A stretch of DNA of 14,654 bases from Competibacteraceae bacterium UBA6584 (GTDB lineage: Bacteria; Pseudomonadota; Gammaproteobacteria; Competibacterales; Competibacteraceae): positions 1 to 14,654 of the forward strand of contig DJIW01000117.1 of the NCBI GenBank assembly GCA_002433805.1. The letters run 5' to 3'. Numbering within the stretch: position 1 is the first letter of the stretch; the number at the start of each line of letters is the position of its first letter. Position numbers and translations under genes: made by a program. The notes below the pieces were generated by a model that saw only the letters and a program-made list of their open reading frames with translations, did not search any database and was not told the DNA's origin. Positions 1 to 7,427 of the stretch are shown here, one piece after another.

Positions 1-20
1 GTCTAGTAGTTTACATTAGG

Positions 21-2261
21 ATGAGAAAAAGGCTTATGAAAGTATCTAAAGAGCATCACAAGCTTGGCGGGTTTAGCAAGTATCGAACAATTATCATCTC
101 CATTGCGCTTTTTATCGTCTTCGATCTCGGCGTGTTGGTGATGAATTTTTACATCTCATCGCAGATTAGCAAGGATGCGGTTGGGGTCAACCTTGCCGGG
201 CGTCAGCGCATGCTGTCTCAGCGGACGGCCAAGACGCTGTTGCAACTTCAGAATGCGGTGCAAAGCAACGCGGATGCGAAAAAGCCCCTTGCGGAGTTGC
301 AGACGGCCTTCAATTTGTTTGACGGCACGCTACGCTCGTTCAGCGAAGGGGGCGAAGCCGTCGGCGGCGATGGCAAACCAGTGATTCTAGAACGAGTGGA
401 AGACCCCGCGGGCCGCGAGTCGATCAGGAAAGCGTATGCGATCTGGAATCCCTACCGAGAGAAATTGCAGCCGGTGTTGAACGGCAGTCCTGAGACGCGC
501 GCGGATGCGCTGCCGGGCGTGGTGGCTTACGCCTTGGCTAATAATTTGTTGCTTCTCGAACAGATGAATTTCTTGACCACGGCCCTGGAGCATGTGGCTT
601 CCGATAAAGCCGATCGGCTTCGGTTGATTCAGATGACTGGCATCACGCTGGCTCTGGTTAACTTTCTGATTATTCTGTTCCATTTTATCCGCCAGTTGCG
701 CGAGAGCGATACCATGGCGGAGGCGGCTCGCCGCGAAACCAAGGATATTTTGGAATCGGTTTCCGAGGGTCTGCTGTTGCTCGATCGCAACCTCAACATC
801 GGCACGCAGCATTCTAAATCGTTGGAAACGATCTTTAACCGCCCAGATCTCGGCGGACGGCCGTTCCTTGATGTGCTGCGCGAGCTGGTGCCGGAAAAAA
901 TCTATAAGGAAGCCAGCGATTACATTGATGTGCTGTTTAAAAAACACGTCAACGTCAAGTTGGTCGCCAGTCTCAACCCGCTGGATAAGGTTCATGTCTT
1001 TTTCGAACAATCGCATGAAAGCAAGTACCTCGCTTTCCAGTTTGCGCGGGTGCAAAACAAAGATCGCGAGCTCATGCATCTTCTGGTTACGGTCAAGGAC
1101 ATTACCGCCCAGGTGTTGCTGGAGCAGGAACTGGAGCAATCGCAGAAGCAGGCTCAGGAGCAAATGAACCTGATGGTCAGCATCCTGCACGTCGAGCCGG
1201 CGGTGTTGCGCGAGTTCCTCGACCGCGCCGAGCGCTCGTTGCGCCAAGTCAACGACACCCTCAAACAGTATGGTAATAACCGGTATGCGCACCAAGACCG
1301 GTGCAAGCTGGTGTTGCAGGATATTTTCCCCATCGTCCATACCCTCAAGGGCGAGGCGGGTTTGTTGGATCTGGCGATCTTCGAAGACAAGGCGCATGCC
1401 TTTGAGGACCTGATCGGCGAGTTACGCGGGCGGGCGGATGTCTCCGGCGATGACCTGCTCAGCCTCACGGTCAAGCTCGACAAACTGATGAACGACGTTC
1501 AGTCGGTACGCGAGATGGTCGAGCGCATCACCAGTCTGAAAGTGACCTTTGCCGCCACGCCCGAAGCGAATTCAAGCGCGTTGATCGCCGCGCCGGCGGC
1601 AGCGCCAGCACCGGTGGCAGCGCCGGTGGCGGCGCCGGTGGCAGCGGCAGTACCGGCAGACCTGGGCGCGGGGCCGTTGGTCACCCTAGATGAGTTCCGG
1701 CGACTGGCGCAGAAATTGGCGACCGATCAAGGCAAACAGGTGACGCTGACCGCGCATGGCTTTGAGAATCTGGCGCTGGCTGGCGACTCGGCGGTGGCGC
1801 TGCGCGATGCGCTAGTGCAGTTAGTGCGCAACGCGGTGGTTCACGGCATCGAGGTTCCCCAAGAGCGCGCCCGCGTTGGCAAAGCGGCCGCCGGCACCGT
1901 TCGGTTGCAGGCCAAGGCCGCCGCCGGGGGTTACGAAATCATCTGTCACGACGACGGACGAGGCCTCGACGCCGACCGGCTACGCAAGGCCGCGCAAAAA
2001 ACCGGGCGCTGGTCGGCCGAGGAACTGGCAAGTTGGGACGAGAACCGACTGCGGGCCTTGGTGTTTGAATCGGGTCTTTCCACCGCCGAGGCGGTGAGCA
2101 CCGCCGCCGGACGCGGCGTCGGCATGGATGTGGTCAAGCGCAAAGTCGAAGCGCTCGGCGGGCGGTTATCGTTCGCGACCAAGCCGGGTCAGTATTGCGC
2201 CTGGCGCATCACCCTGCCCGATGTACTGGCGCTGGATCAACTCAGCTTCGAGGCTGCTTGA
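21..2261 (+). CDS. Membrane CheA-like hybrid histidine kinase (PilJ sensor, PAS, HPt, HATPase; no CheW domain)
   Basis: Predicted inner-membrane sensor kinase that would autophosphorylate and pass phosphate to a receiver. Residues 23-45 form TM1. Residues about 56-71 carry the PilJ/NarX-type signature NLAGRQRMLSQRTAK, so the periplasmic part (46-202) is a PilJ-type sensor. TM2 lies at 203-223, a PAS-like domain at about 241-365 and a short coiled coil at 365-390. An HPt domain follows with the phosphorylatable histidine H440 in HTLKG. A Pro/Ala/Val linker (520-550) precedes a CheA-type ATPase: N box around N604, G1 box DDGRGL at 644-649, G2 box GRGVGMDVV from residue 698. The protein stops soon after the ATPase, so the CheW-like P5 domain of CheA is absent, and the P3 dimerisation helices are not obvious. 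The start is uncertain: ATG 36 is an in-frame alternative and neither has a good ribosome binding site. The receiver and CheX genes follow directly. Confidence 0.9.
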   Translation: MRKRLMKVSKEHHKLGGFSKYRTIIISIALFIVFDLGVLVMNFYISSQISKDAVGVNLAGRQRMLSQRTAKTLLQLQNAVQSNADAKKPLAELQTAFNLFDGTLRSFSEGGEAVGGDGKPVILERVEDPAGRESIRKAYAIWNPYREKLQPVLNGSPETRADALPGVVAYALANNLLLLEQMNFLTTALEHVASDKADRLRLIQMTGITLALVNFLIILFHFIRQLRESDTMAEAARRETKDILESVSEGLLLLDRNLNIGTQHSKSLETIFNRPDLGGRPFLDVLRELVPEKIYKEASDYIDVLFKKHVNVKLVASLNPLDKVHVFFEQSHESKYLAFQFARVQNKDRELMHLLVTVKDITAQVLLEQELEQSQKQAQEQMNLMVSILHVEPAVLREFLDRAERSLRQVNDTLKQYGNNRYAHQDRCKLVLQDIFPIVHTLKGEAGLLDLAIFEDKAHAFEDLIGELRGRADVSGDDLLSLTVKLDKLMNDVQSVREMVERITSLKVTFAATPEANSSALIAAPAAAPAPVAAPVAAPVAAAVPADLGAGPLVTLDEFRRLAQKLATDQGKQVTLTAHGFENLALAGDSAVALRDALVQLVRNAVVHGIEVPQERARVGKAAAGTVRLQAKAAAGGYEIICHDDGRGLDADRLRKAAQKTGRWSAEELASWDENRLRALVFESGLSTAEAVSTAAGRGVGMDVVKRKVEALGGRLSFATKPGQYCAWRITLPDVLALDQLSFEAA
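1611..1646 (+). repeat. Three tandem 12-bp units encoding Pro-Val-Ala-Ala in the kinase linker
   Basis: The unit CCGGTGGCAGCG occurs three times end to end; the middle copy has one change, A to G. The units are in frame and give PVAA x3 (residues 531-542) inside the flexible linker between the HPt and ATPase domains. Because the unit is a multiple of three, copy-number change would alter linker length without a frameshift. Confidence 0.85.
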
Positions 2262-2292
2262 CGGCCTCGCGACTTACAAGGAGAAGGGCAGC

Positions 2293-2664
2293 ATGATCAA
2301 GCTTCTTATCGTCGATGACTCCAATATCATCCGCCGCAAGATCGAACGGAGCGTCAATATTCCGGCGCTCACCGTGGTCGGCGCCGCCGCCAACGGCGTC
2401 GAGGCCGTGGAACTGTTCAAACGCCATAAACCCAATGTGGTGACCATGGATCTTACCATGCCCGAGATGGACGGCCTGGAGACCGTATCGGCCTTGCTGG
2501 CGATCGATCCCGGCACGCACATCCTGGTGGTCTCGGCGTTGGCCGACAAGACCACGGCGATCGAGTCGATCCGCCGCGGCGCCAGGGGGTTTATCTGTAA
2601 ACCCTTTACCGATAAAGAATTGAACGACGCTTTGATAGAGCTTCTGGAAGTGGAAGTTTCATGA
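2293..2664 (+). CDS. Single-domain CheY-like response regulator
   Basis: Stand-alone receiver of 123 residues with no output domain. All receiver landmarks are present: acidic pair D8/D9, phospho-acceptor D53 in VVTMDLTMPEMDG, S81 at the Thr/Ser switch position, F100 at the aromatic switch position and K103 in CKPF. The ATG at 2293 is chosen because an AAGGAG ribosome binding site lies at 2278-2283; the frame is open further upstream, but that part overlaps the kinase gene and shows no receiver homology. It starts 31 bases after the kinase stop and overlaps the next gene by 4 bases (ATGA). The likely role is phosphate acceptor of the kinase HPt/ATPase. Its downstream target (motor, pilus apparatus or another protein) cannot be read from the sequence. 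Confidence 0.93.
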   Translation: MIKLLIVDDSNIIRRKIERSVNIPALTVVGAAANGVEAVELFKRHKPNVVTMDLTMPEMDGLETVSALLAIDPGTHILVVSALADKTTAIESIRRGARGFICKPFTDKELNDALIELLEVEVS

Positions 2665-3110
2665 ACGAACAACACCTTAAAATTTTTGTCGACAGCGCGA
2701 CCTATTATTTCAGCCACCTTTCCGATGAGCCCGCGAAGGTGCAGGTGCCGTATCTCATCGAACACAACGAGTCGTTGATTTATGACTATACCGGCATTAT
2801 TGGCATCGCCGGTTTGTATCAAGGCAATGTGTACTTCACCGCCCCCGAAGGGATGATGCGGTATCTGCTCACGACTCAGGGCGAACACAAGCACACGCCG
2901 GAGCACTGCTTGGATATCGTGGGTGAAATCGCCAATACGCTAGCCGGCAACGCCCGGCGCGATCTCGGCAACGAGTTGCTCATCTCGGTGCCCCTCAAGA
3001 TCGCCGGCAAACCGGATATGATGTTACTGGCCAAAAAGAGCCGTTCTTACGCCATTCCGATCCAGTGGCGTTTTTACATGGCGGCTCTGGTGGTCAGCGT
3101 CGAGCAATAA
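2661..3110 (+). CDS. CheX-like CheY-P phosphatase
   Basis: A 149-residue protein of the CheC/CheX/FliY phosphatase superfamily, CheX type. The key feature is E89-I-A-N92 in DIVGEIANTLAGNARRDLG. In CheX the Glu and Asn of the ExxN motif enter the receiver active site and promote dephosphorylation. The C-terminal part (105-149) has the beta-strand-rich pattern of the family. The start overlaps the stop of the receiver gene (ATGA at 2661-2664), indicating translational coupling. The expected job is to switch off the receiver encoded immediately upstream. Family membership rests on the ExxN motif, length and context; it could be a related 'chemotaxis protein CheX' paralogue acting on another receiver. 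Confidence 0.85.
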   Translation: MNEQHLKIFVDSATYYFSHLSDEPAKVQVPYLIEHNESLIYDYTGIIGIAGLYQGNVYFTAPEGMMRYLLTTQGEHKHTPEHCLDIVGEIANTLAGNARRDLGNELLISVPLKIAGKPDMMLLAKKSRSYAIPIQWRFYMAALVVSVEQ

Positions 3111-3119
3111 GACTCGGCC

Positions 3120-3145
3120 GCGGCGCGGTTCCACCACCGCGCCGC
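3120..3145 (+). terminator. Perfect 10-bp GC-rich hairpin after the signalling operon
   Basis: GCGGCGCGGT (3120-3129) and ACCGCGCCGC (3136-3145) are exact inverted repeats around a 6-base loop, starting 10 bases after the CheX-like stop codon. No T-run follows, so it is not a canonical intrinsic terminator. It may stabilise the mRNA 3' end or act as a U-less terminator. Confidence 0.45.
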
Positions 3146-3213
3146 AGATTCTATGATGGAAATCAAAGTCTTTTAAGCCGTTTATTAGAAAGCCATTGCG
3201 CAGGGACCGGGAA

Positions 3214-3246
3214 CGCCCGCTGAAAATGCCGCTTTATCAGCGGGCG
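3214..3246. repeat. Perfect 10-bp inverted repeat in the intergenic gap
   Basis: CGCCCGCTGA (3214-3223) and TCAGCGGGCG (3237-3246) pair exactly across a 13-base loop that itself has short A/T complementarity. It lies outside any gene call. It could be a stem of a non-coding RNA, an mRNA-stability element or a protein-binding palindrome. No T-tract follows. Confidence 0.6.
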
Positions 3247-3648
3247 CGATCCGCCGCGATTCACCGCTTGGACAGCCGGAGTCGTTCCGACAGCGAGGTT
3301 GGAGCGATTGTCCGGAAGGAGTTGATGGCCTTTGCCCTGCGTCGTTAGGCTACAATAGCGCCCATCGCGGCATGGGCCGCTTAATGCTTCGAGTAACTGT
3401 TATCATTTCATTCCGTCGGAAGGGTCATGCCTGGCTGGCGTACGAAATCAAACCGGTAAATTGCGTCATCGGGCCGATATCTTTTCGATTCCAGCCGCTT
3501 GCTCGCCATGCTTCGCTGGTAGAACACCATCGCGCCATTTCCTGGCCGCTCCGAATTTCACCTTCCTCTGTCTGATCTTACCGTCCATGCCCTTCGGGAT
3601 CGTCATTAAAATAAAAAACGACGGATTTTTAAGCAGCCCCATAGGCTC

Positions 3649-6096
3649 ATGACTGGAAACAGGACCCCGCTTTCGATCCCGCCGACGCTATTGAGCGTTA
3701 CTTGGCCCTTTATCGCCGGGTTCTTGGCCATCATGGTGGTCGGGGCCATCAGTCTTGAGGTGCTGATGGCGACCTACGGCTTCAGCCACGGCGAAAATCT
3801 GTGGGCCAAGAACCAAAAGAATGCGACTTTTTACTTGTTGCGTTACGCGCAAAGCGGCGATCCGCGCGCGCTGGGACAGCATGATGCCGCAATGGCCGTC
3901 TACCGGCATTTCCGCAAGGGTCGCGCGGCGGCGGTCGGCACGCCTTATCGAAAGGATGTGCTGTTGGAAGAATTCGCCAAGGCGGGTCTTTCCTTGCCGG
4001 ATATCGAGAAAGCCGCGTGGCTGCACGAAAATTTTAAGGGCACCGATGTCGTTCGCAAGCTCTTGGCACTATGGTCCGAGGGCGAAAATAAATTGGCTCA
4101 ACTTGAGCCGATTCGAAACGAACTGGCTGATTATTATCAGAATAATCGGAATGATCCGCGGTGGCTGGCCGCAATGGCCGCCAAAATCGAGGAGGTCGAC
4201 CGTCTGGTGGAGCCCGAGGAGTTCGAATTCAGTCAGACGCTCGGCGATACCGCTTATCGCGTTTATCGGTTGTTGCTCGGGATCGAAATTGCGCTCGGAG
4301 CGATCCTGCTGACCGCGATTCTGTGGCGTACCTTCCGGCTCCTGCAAGAGCGGCACCGCATCGAACAGATTTTGATCGACGAACGCAAGCGGGCGACCGT
4401 CACGCTGGCGTCCATCGGGGAGGCTGTGGTCAGCACGGATCGGGAGGGTCGGGTCATCTATATGAATCCGGTCGCCCGACAGCTGATTCAACGGTCCCTG
4501 CCAGAAGGGGAGTCAGGCGCGATCAATCCTCCGTTGACCGAATTAGTCCGTTTGGTCGAGGGCGAGACGGGGGTCGAAAAAGCACCGCTGACGGATGAAC
4601 TGCTCGATGGCCGCATTGCCGGCCTGCAAAGCGACATCGATCATTTGCTGGTGCGCGAAGACGGCACGTCAGTGCCGGTATCCTGGGTCGCCACCCCGAT
4701 CCAAGACGGCGACGAAACGCGCGGCGTGGTGCTGGTGTTGCACGATACCACGCGGGAACAACAGCTTATCGACCGGCTATCCTGGCTCGCCGCTTATGAC
4801 CCGCTCACCCGATTACCCAACCGGCGGGAGTTCGAGTCACGATTGCGGCGGGCGCTTGAAATGCTTCGACAACGCAGCGGCCGGAGCGGCTTGCGGCGCG
4901 AGGACGACCAGCAACACGTGCTGATGTTCATCGATCTGGACCAATTCAAAATCATCAACGATACGTGCGGACACGCCGCCGGCGATGAAATGTTGCGTCA
5001 GGTCACCGCCGCGATGAACCATCACGTGCGCGATGAAGATACGCTGGCGCGCATGGGCGGGGATGAGTTCGGCTTGCTGTTGATGAACTGTCCGCCGGAT
5101 AAAGGCGAACAAAAAGCCGAGGAACTGCGCCGCGCCATCGGCGAGGTGGTGCTGGTTTGGGGATTGCGCCGGTTTGCGATCAGCGCCAGCATCGGTTTGG
5201 TGCATCTGGAGCGCCCGCACAACGATTTGAATGAGGTGTTGAGCGCGGCCGACATGGCCTGTTACAAGGCGAAGGACAACGGACGCAACCGGGTCGAGGT
5301 CTACCGGTCCGACGACGCCCATTTGCTCGCCCGCTTCGGCGAGATGGCGTGGGCGCAGCGCTTGCAGTCCGCCTTGAAGGAGGACCGTTTTTGTCTGTAC
5401 GCCCAGCCGATTTTACGCTTGCAAGGCGACGACTGTCCGGGGGCGCATTTCGAACTATTGTTGCGGCTGCGAGACGAAGAGGGCAAGCTCGTTCCGCCGG
5501 GGTTATTCATCCCGGCCGCCGAACGCTTTGGCATCATGCCGTTGATTGATCGGTGGGTAGTCGATCACGCCCTCGAGAATATCGCCCGCCGGCTGACAGG
5601 ACATTTGTCCGACCCAGCCACCGTTTTTTCCATCAATCTGTCGGGGTCTTCATTGGGGGATCGAAATTTTTTGGTCGAGCTCGAAGGGCTGTTCGCGCGC
5701 CATCAAGTCCCTCACCAGCACGTATGCTTTGAGATCACGGAAACCCAAGCGGTGATCAACTTCGCGCAAGCCATCGGTTTTATCAACGAATTGCGCGCTT
5801 TGGGTTGTTCGTTCGCCCTGGATGATTTCGGGGCCGGGATGTCCTCATTTACCTATCTCAAACACATTCCGATCAATTACCTGAAAATCGACGGCAAGCT
5901 GGTCAAGGATATCCTCCACGACCCGATCGACCGGGCCATGGTCGAGATGATCAACCGTCTGGGCCACACCATGGGTGTTAAAACCGTGGGCGAGTACGCC
6001 GAAACTCCGGACATCATCGACGCCCTTCGGCAAAGCGGGGTGGATTACGCGCAAGGTTTCGCGGTGGGCCACCCGGAGATCTGGTCTGTCAGTTGA
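3649..6096 (+). CDS. Membrane-bound GGDEF/EAL cyclic-di-GMP enzyme with PAS domain
   Basis: An 815-residue protein expected to make and/or degrade cyclic di-GMP. TM1 is at about residues 15-37 and TM2 at 207-228; the roughly 170-residue periplasmic region between them is helix-rich and I do not recognise its fold. A PAS domain (about 240-365) precedes the GGDEF domain (about 375-540). GGDEF is exact at 470-474, and the inhibitory I-site RDED at 461-464 is spaced five residues upstream as in regulated cyclases. The EAL domain (about 560-810) has ELL instead of EAL at 602-604 (Glu retained), NLSG, EITE, DDFGAG from D725, LKIDG, GEYAE and QGF, so the metal-binding and catalytic residues look complete. 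The ATG at 3649 has a weak ribosome binding site, but the TM1 position leaves little room for a later start. Confidence 0.93.
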   Translation: MTGNRTPLSIPPTLLSVTWPFIAGFLAIMVVGAISLEVLMATYGFSHGENLWAKNQKNATFYLLRYAQSGDPRALGQHDAAMAVYRHFRKGRAAAVGTPYRKDVLLEEFAKAGLSLPDIEKAAWLHENFKGTDVVRKLLALWSEGENKLAQLEPIRNELADYYQNNRNDPRWLAAMAAKIEEVDRLVEPEEFEFSQTLGDTAYRVYRLLLGIEIALGAILLTAILWRTFRLLQERHRIEQILIDERKRATVTLASIGEAVVSTDREGRVIYMNPVARQLIQRSLPEGESGAINPPLTELVRLVEGETGVEKAPLTDELLDGRIAGLQSDIDHLLVREDGTSVPVSWVATPIQDGDETRGVVLVLHDTTREQQLIDRLSWLAAYDPLTRLPNRREFESRLRRALEMLRQRSGRSGLRREDDQQHVLMFIDLDQFKIINDTCGHAAGDEMLRQVTAAMNHHVRDEDTLARMGGDEFGLLLMNCPPDKGEQKAEELRRAIGEVVLVWGLRRFAISASIGLVHLERPHNDLNEVLSAADMACYKAKDNGRNRVEVYRSDDAHLLARFGEMAWAQRLQSALKEDRFCLYAQPILRLQGDDCPGAHFELLLRLRDEEGKLVPPGLFIPAAERFGIMPLIDRWVVDHALENIARRLTGHLSDPATVFSINLSGSSLGDRNFLVELEGLFARHQVPHQHVCFEITETQAVINFAQAIGFINELRALGCSFALDDFGAGMSSFTYLKHIPINYLKIDGKLVKDILHDPIDRAMVEMINRLGHTMGVKTVGEYAETPDIIDALRQSGVDYAQGFAVGHPEIWSVS

Positions 6097-6135
6097 CGCT
6101 GCCCGCGACGGGAACCGGCGGGCCGAATGCATGCC

Positions 6136-6159
6136 GACCAAGATTTTTACTGCTTGGTC
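6136..6159. terminator. Inverted repeat between convergent genes, possible weak bidirectional terminator
   Basis: GACCAAG (6136-6142) and CTTGGTC (6153-6159) pair exactly around a 10-base T-rich loop. The site lies in the 70-base gap where the GGDEF/EAL gene (+) and the channel gene (-) converge. No T-run follows either arm, so termination activity is only a positional inference. Confidence 0.3.
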
Positions 6160-6166
6160 AGTACGC

Positions 6167-7003
6167 CTACAAACGACTGCCGCAGTATTTGCAATAGACC
6201 GCATCATTGTCATGTCCCTCGGCGGCGCAACTCGGGCACGCTTGAGTGTTGGACGCATGGCGGAAGGCATTCGCCATTTCGACAGTAACGATGCCGGTCG
6301 GCACCGCGATGATGGCGTAACCCAGAATCATGACCAGCGAGGATATGAATTGACCGAGATCGGTCTTGGGGGAGATGTCGCCATAACCGACCGTGGTCAG
6401 GGTGACGATGGCCCAGTAGATGCTGCGCGGAATACTGGTATAACCATTGCTCTCGCCCTCGACCACATACATGATCGAGCCCAAGATCACCACCAGCGTG
6501 AGAATGGCGAAGAAAAAGACGCCGATCTTGCGTCGGCTGGCTTGAATGGCCTGCGTCAACAACCGCGCTTCCCCTACGTAGGTGGTCAGCTTGAGCACGC
6601 GGAAAATCCGCAGGATTCTGAGAAGGCGGATCACCAGCAAGTAATGAGTATTGGCAGCCCACAAACTCAGATAGGTAGGCAGGATACTCAATAGATCGAC
6701 GATGCCATAGAAACTGGTGGCGTACTTGAGCGGACGGCGCACCGCCACCAGCCGCACCAGGTATTCGGCGGTGAACAGCAGGGTAAACCCCCATTCCAAC
6801 CGATTGAGCGTTGCGCCGTAAGCGGTTCGCAGCTCGCGCATGCTGTCCAACATAACGCAGAGCGTGCTCAGCACGATGCAGACGATCAGCCCGACATCAA
6901 ACGCCTTGCCGGCGGGCGTGTCGGCTTCGAAAATGATCTCGTGCAGCTTGGCGCGCCAAGATGATAGCGGTCGCTCGTGTAATGCAGACGACATAATAGG
7001 CAT
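6167..7003 (-). CDS. Voltage-gated K+ channel (6-TM) with C-terminal zinc ribbon
   Basis: A 278-residue inner-membrane potassium channel subunit, expected to act as a tetramer. S1-S3 span about residues 35-115. S4 carries arginines at every third position (R126, R129, R132, R135, then K138), the classic voltage sensor. S5 is at about 160-180, and the pore loop has the K+ selectivity filter TTVGYGD at 203-209. S6 is at about 217-242. The tail holds four cysteines as CPSC (256-259) and CKYC (271-274), a zinc-ribbon pattern. The start is uncertain: ATG 6994 (residue 4) is an alternative, and neither has a strong ribosome binding site. It lies downstream of, and overlaps by about 107 bases, the open frame that continues from the edd relic. 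Confidence 0.93.
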   Translation of the reverse strand: MPIMSSALHERPLSSWRAKLHEIIFEADTPAGKAFDVGLIVCIVLSTLCVMLDSMRELRTAYGATLNRLEWGFTLLFTAEYLVRLVAVRRPLKYATSFYGIVDLLSILPTYLSLWAANTHYLLVIRLLRILRIFRVLKLTTYVGEARLLTQAIQASRRKIGVFFFAILTLVVILGSIMYVVEGESNGYTSIPRSIYWAIVTLTTVGYGDISPKTDLGQFISSLVMILGYAIIAVPTGIVTVEMANAFRHASNTQACPSCAAEGHDNDAVYCKYCGSRL

Positions 7004-7036
7004 CCGTTGAAAAAAATCGCGGCGTTACCTTCAAGA

Positions 7037-7337
7037 ATTTAATGAATGTAATCGGGTCTCCCATCGCGTGCAATCCAGCGCGGCGCTTGATGGCGACCAG
7101 ATGCAGGGTGTGGTGGGTCGAGCTACCGGTCGCTAGCAGGCCGATGATCCCGTTAACGATGGCGCGATCATCGATAACCCGCCCGACCGGGCGATCATCC
7201 TGGCCCAGCGCGGTGATTCTGGCCGCCCGTTGCGCCGCCGCCTGGGTCACGCCGTCGCACAGGGCGGGCACGCCGACCGGGCCGTGCTGGCGAATCCGGT
7301 TGTTGGTGACGGCGGCGAGGGTGGAGTGAAGAGCCAT
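7037..7337 (-). pseudogene. edd: Internally deleted relic of 6-phosphogluconate dehydratase
   Basis: The reading frame starts at ATG 7337 behind a strong ribosome binding site (GAGGAG, complement of 7346-7351, 8 bases away). It first gives an Edd-like N-terminus (AAVTNNRI), then jumps to GVPALCDGVTQ, which in full-length Edd lies about 110 residues in. It then jumps again to a 50-residue block (ITALGQDDRPVGRVIDD, AIVNGIIGLLATGSSTHHTLHLVAI), which normally lies around residues 280-335 of a roughly 600-residue enzyme. The skipped parts include the cysteine segments (LGVCDKIVPG and CTFYGTAN in E. coli Edd) that I recall as Fe-S ligands, so it cannot be an active dehydratase. Homology fades near 7082; the frame stays open to 6897, inside the channel gene. 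Edd joins the Entner-Doudoroff pathway; this copy is broken. The assignment is from recalled Edd sequence, not a search. Confidence 0.75.
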
Positions 7338-7427
7338 GATTTTTGCTCCTCTTTCAGCGGCGCCAGCGCCGTGGCATCCGTGGAGGGCGCGGCGGGCATC
7401 TCGCGCCCGAAAGGCGGTAGGCGACGT

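Larger units (their letters stand above)
3111..3648. other. 538-base gene-free interval between CheX-like and GGDEF/EAL genes
   Basis: Two frames on + stay open for about 200 bases (3372-3575 and 3461-3652). Their translations have no recognisable motif, no good ribosome binding site and low-quality composition, so I call neither a gene. The interval contains two perfect inverted repeats (3120-3145 and 3214-3246) and a TACAAT hexamer near 3351 without a well-placed -35 partner. It may hold the promoter of the GGDEF/EAL gene or an unrecognised small RNA. Confidence 0.5.

Noticed and set aside
387..1397. Long open frame on the - strand opposite the kinase gene
   Set aside because: It is the antisense shadow of a clearly recognised gene, and its translation has no domain pattern.
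3478..3500. TTCGATTCC resembling a tRNA T-loop
   Set aside because: No matching acceptor, D or anticodon arms can be drawn around it.
3461..3652. 63-codon open frame overlapping the GGDEF/EAL start as ATGA
   Set aside because: No ribosome binding site, no recognisable motif and Cys/Pro/Phe-rich composition; the overlap alone is weak evidence.
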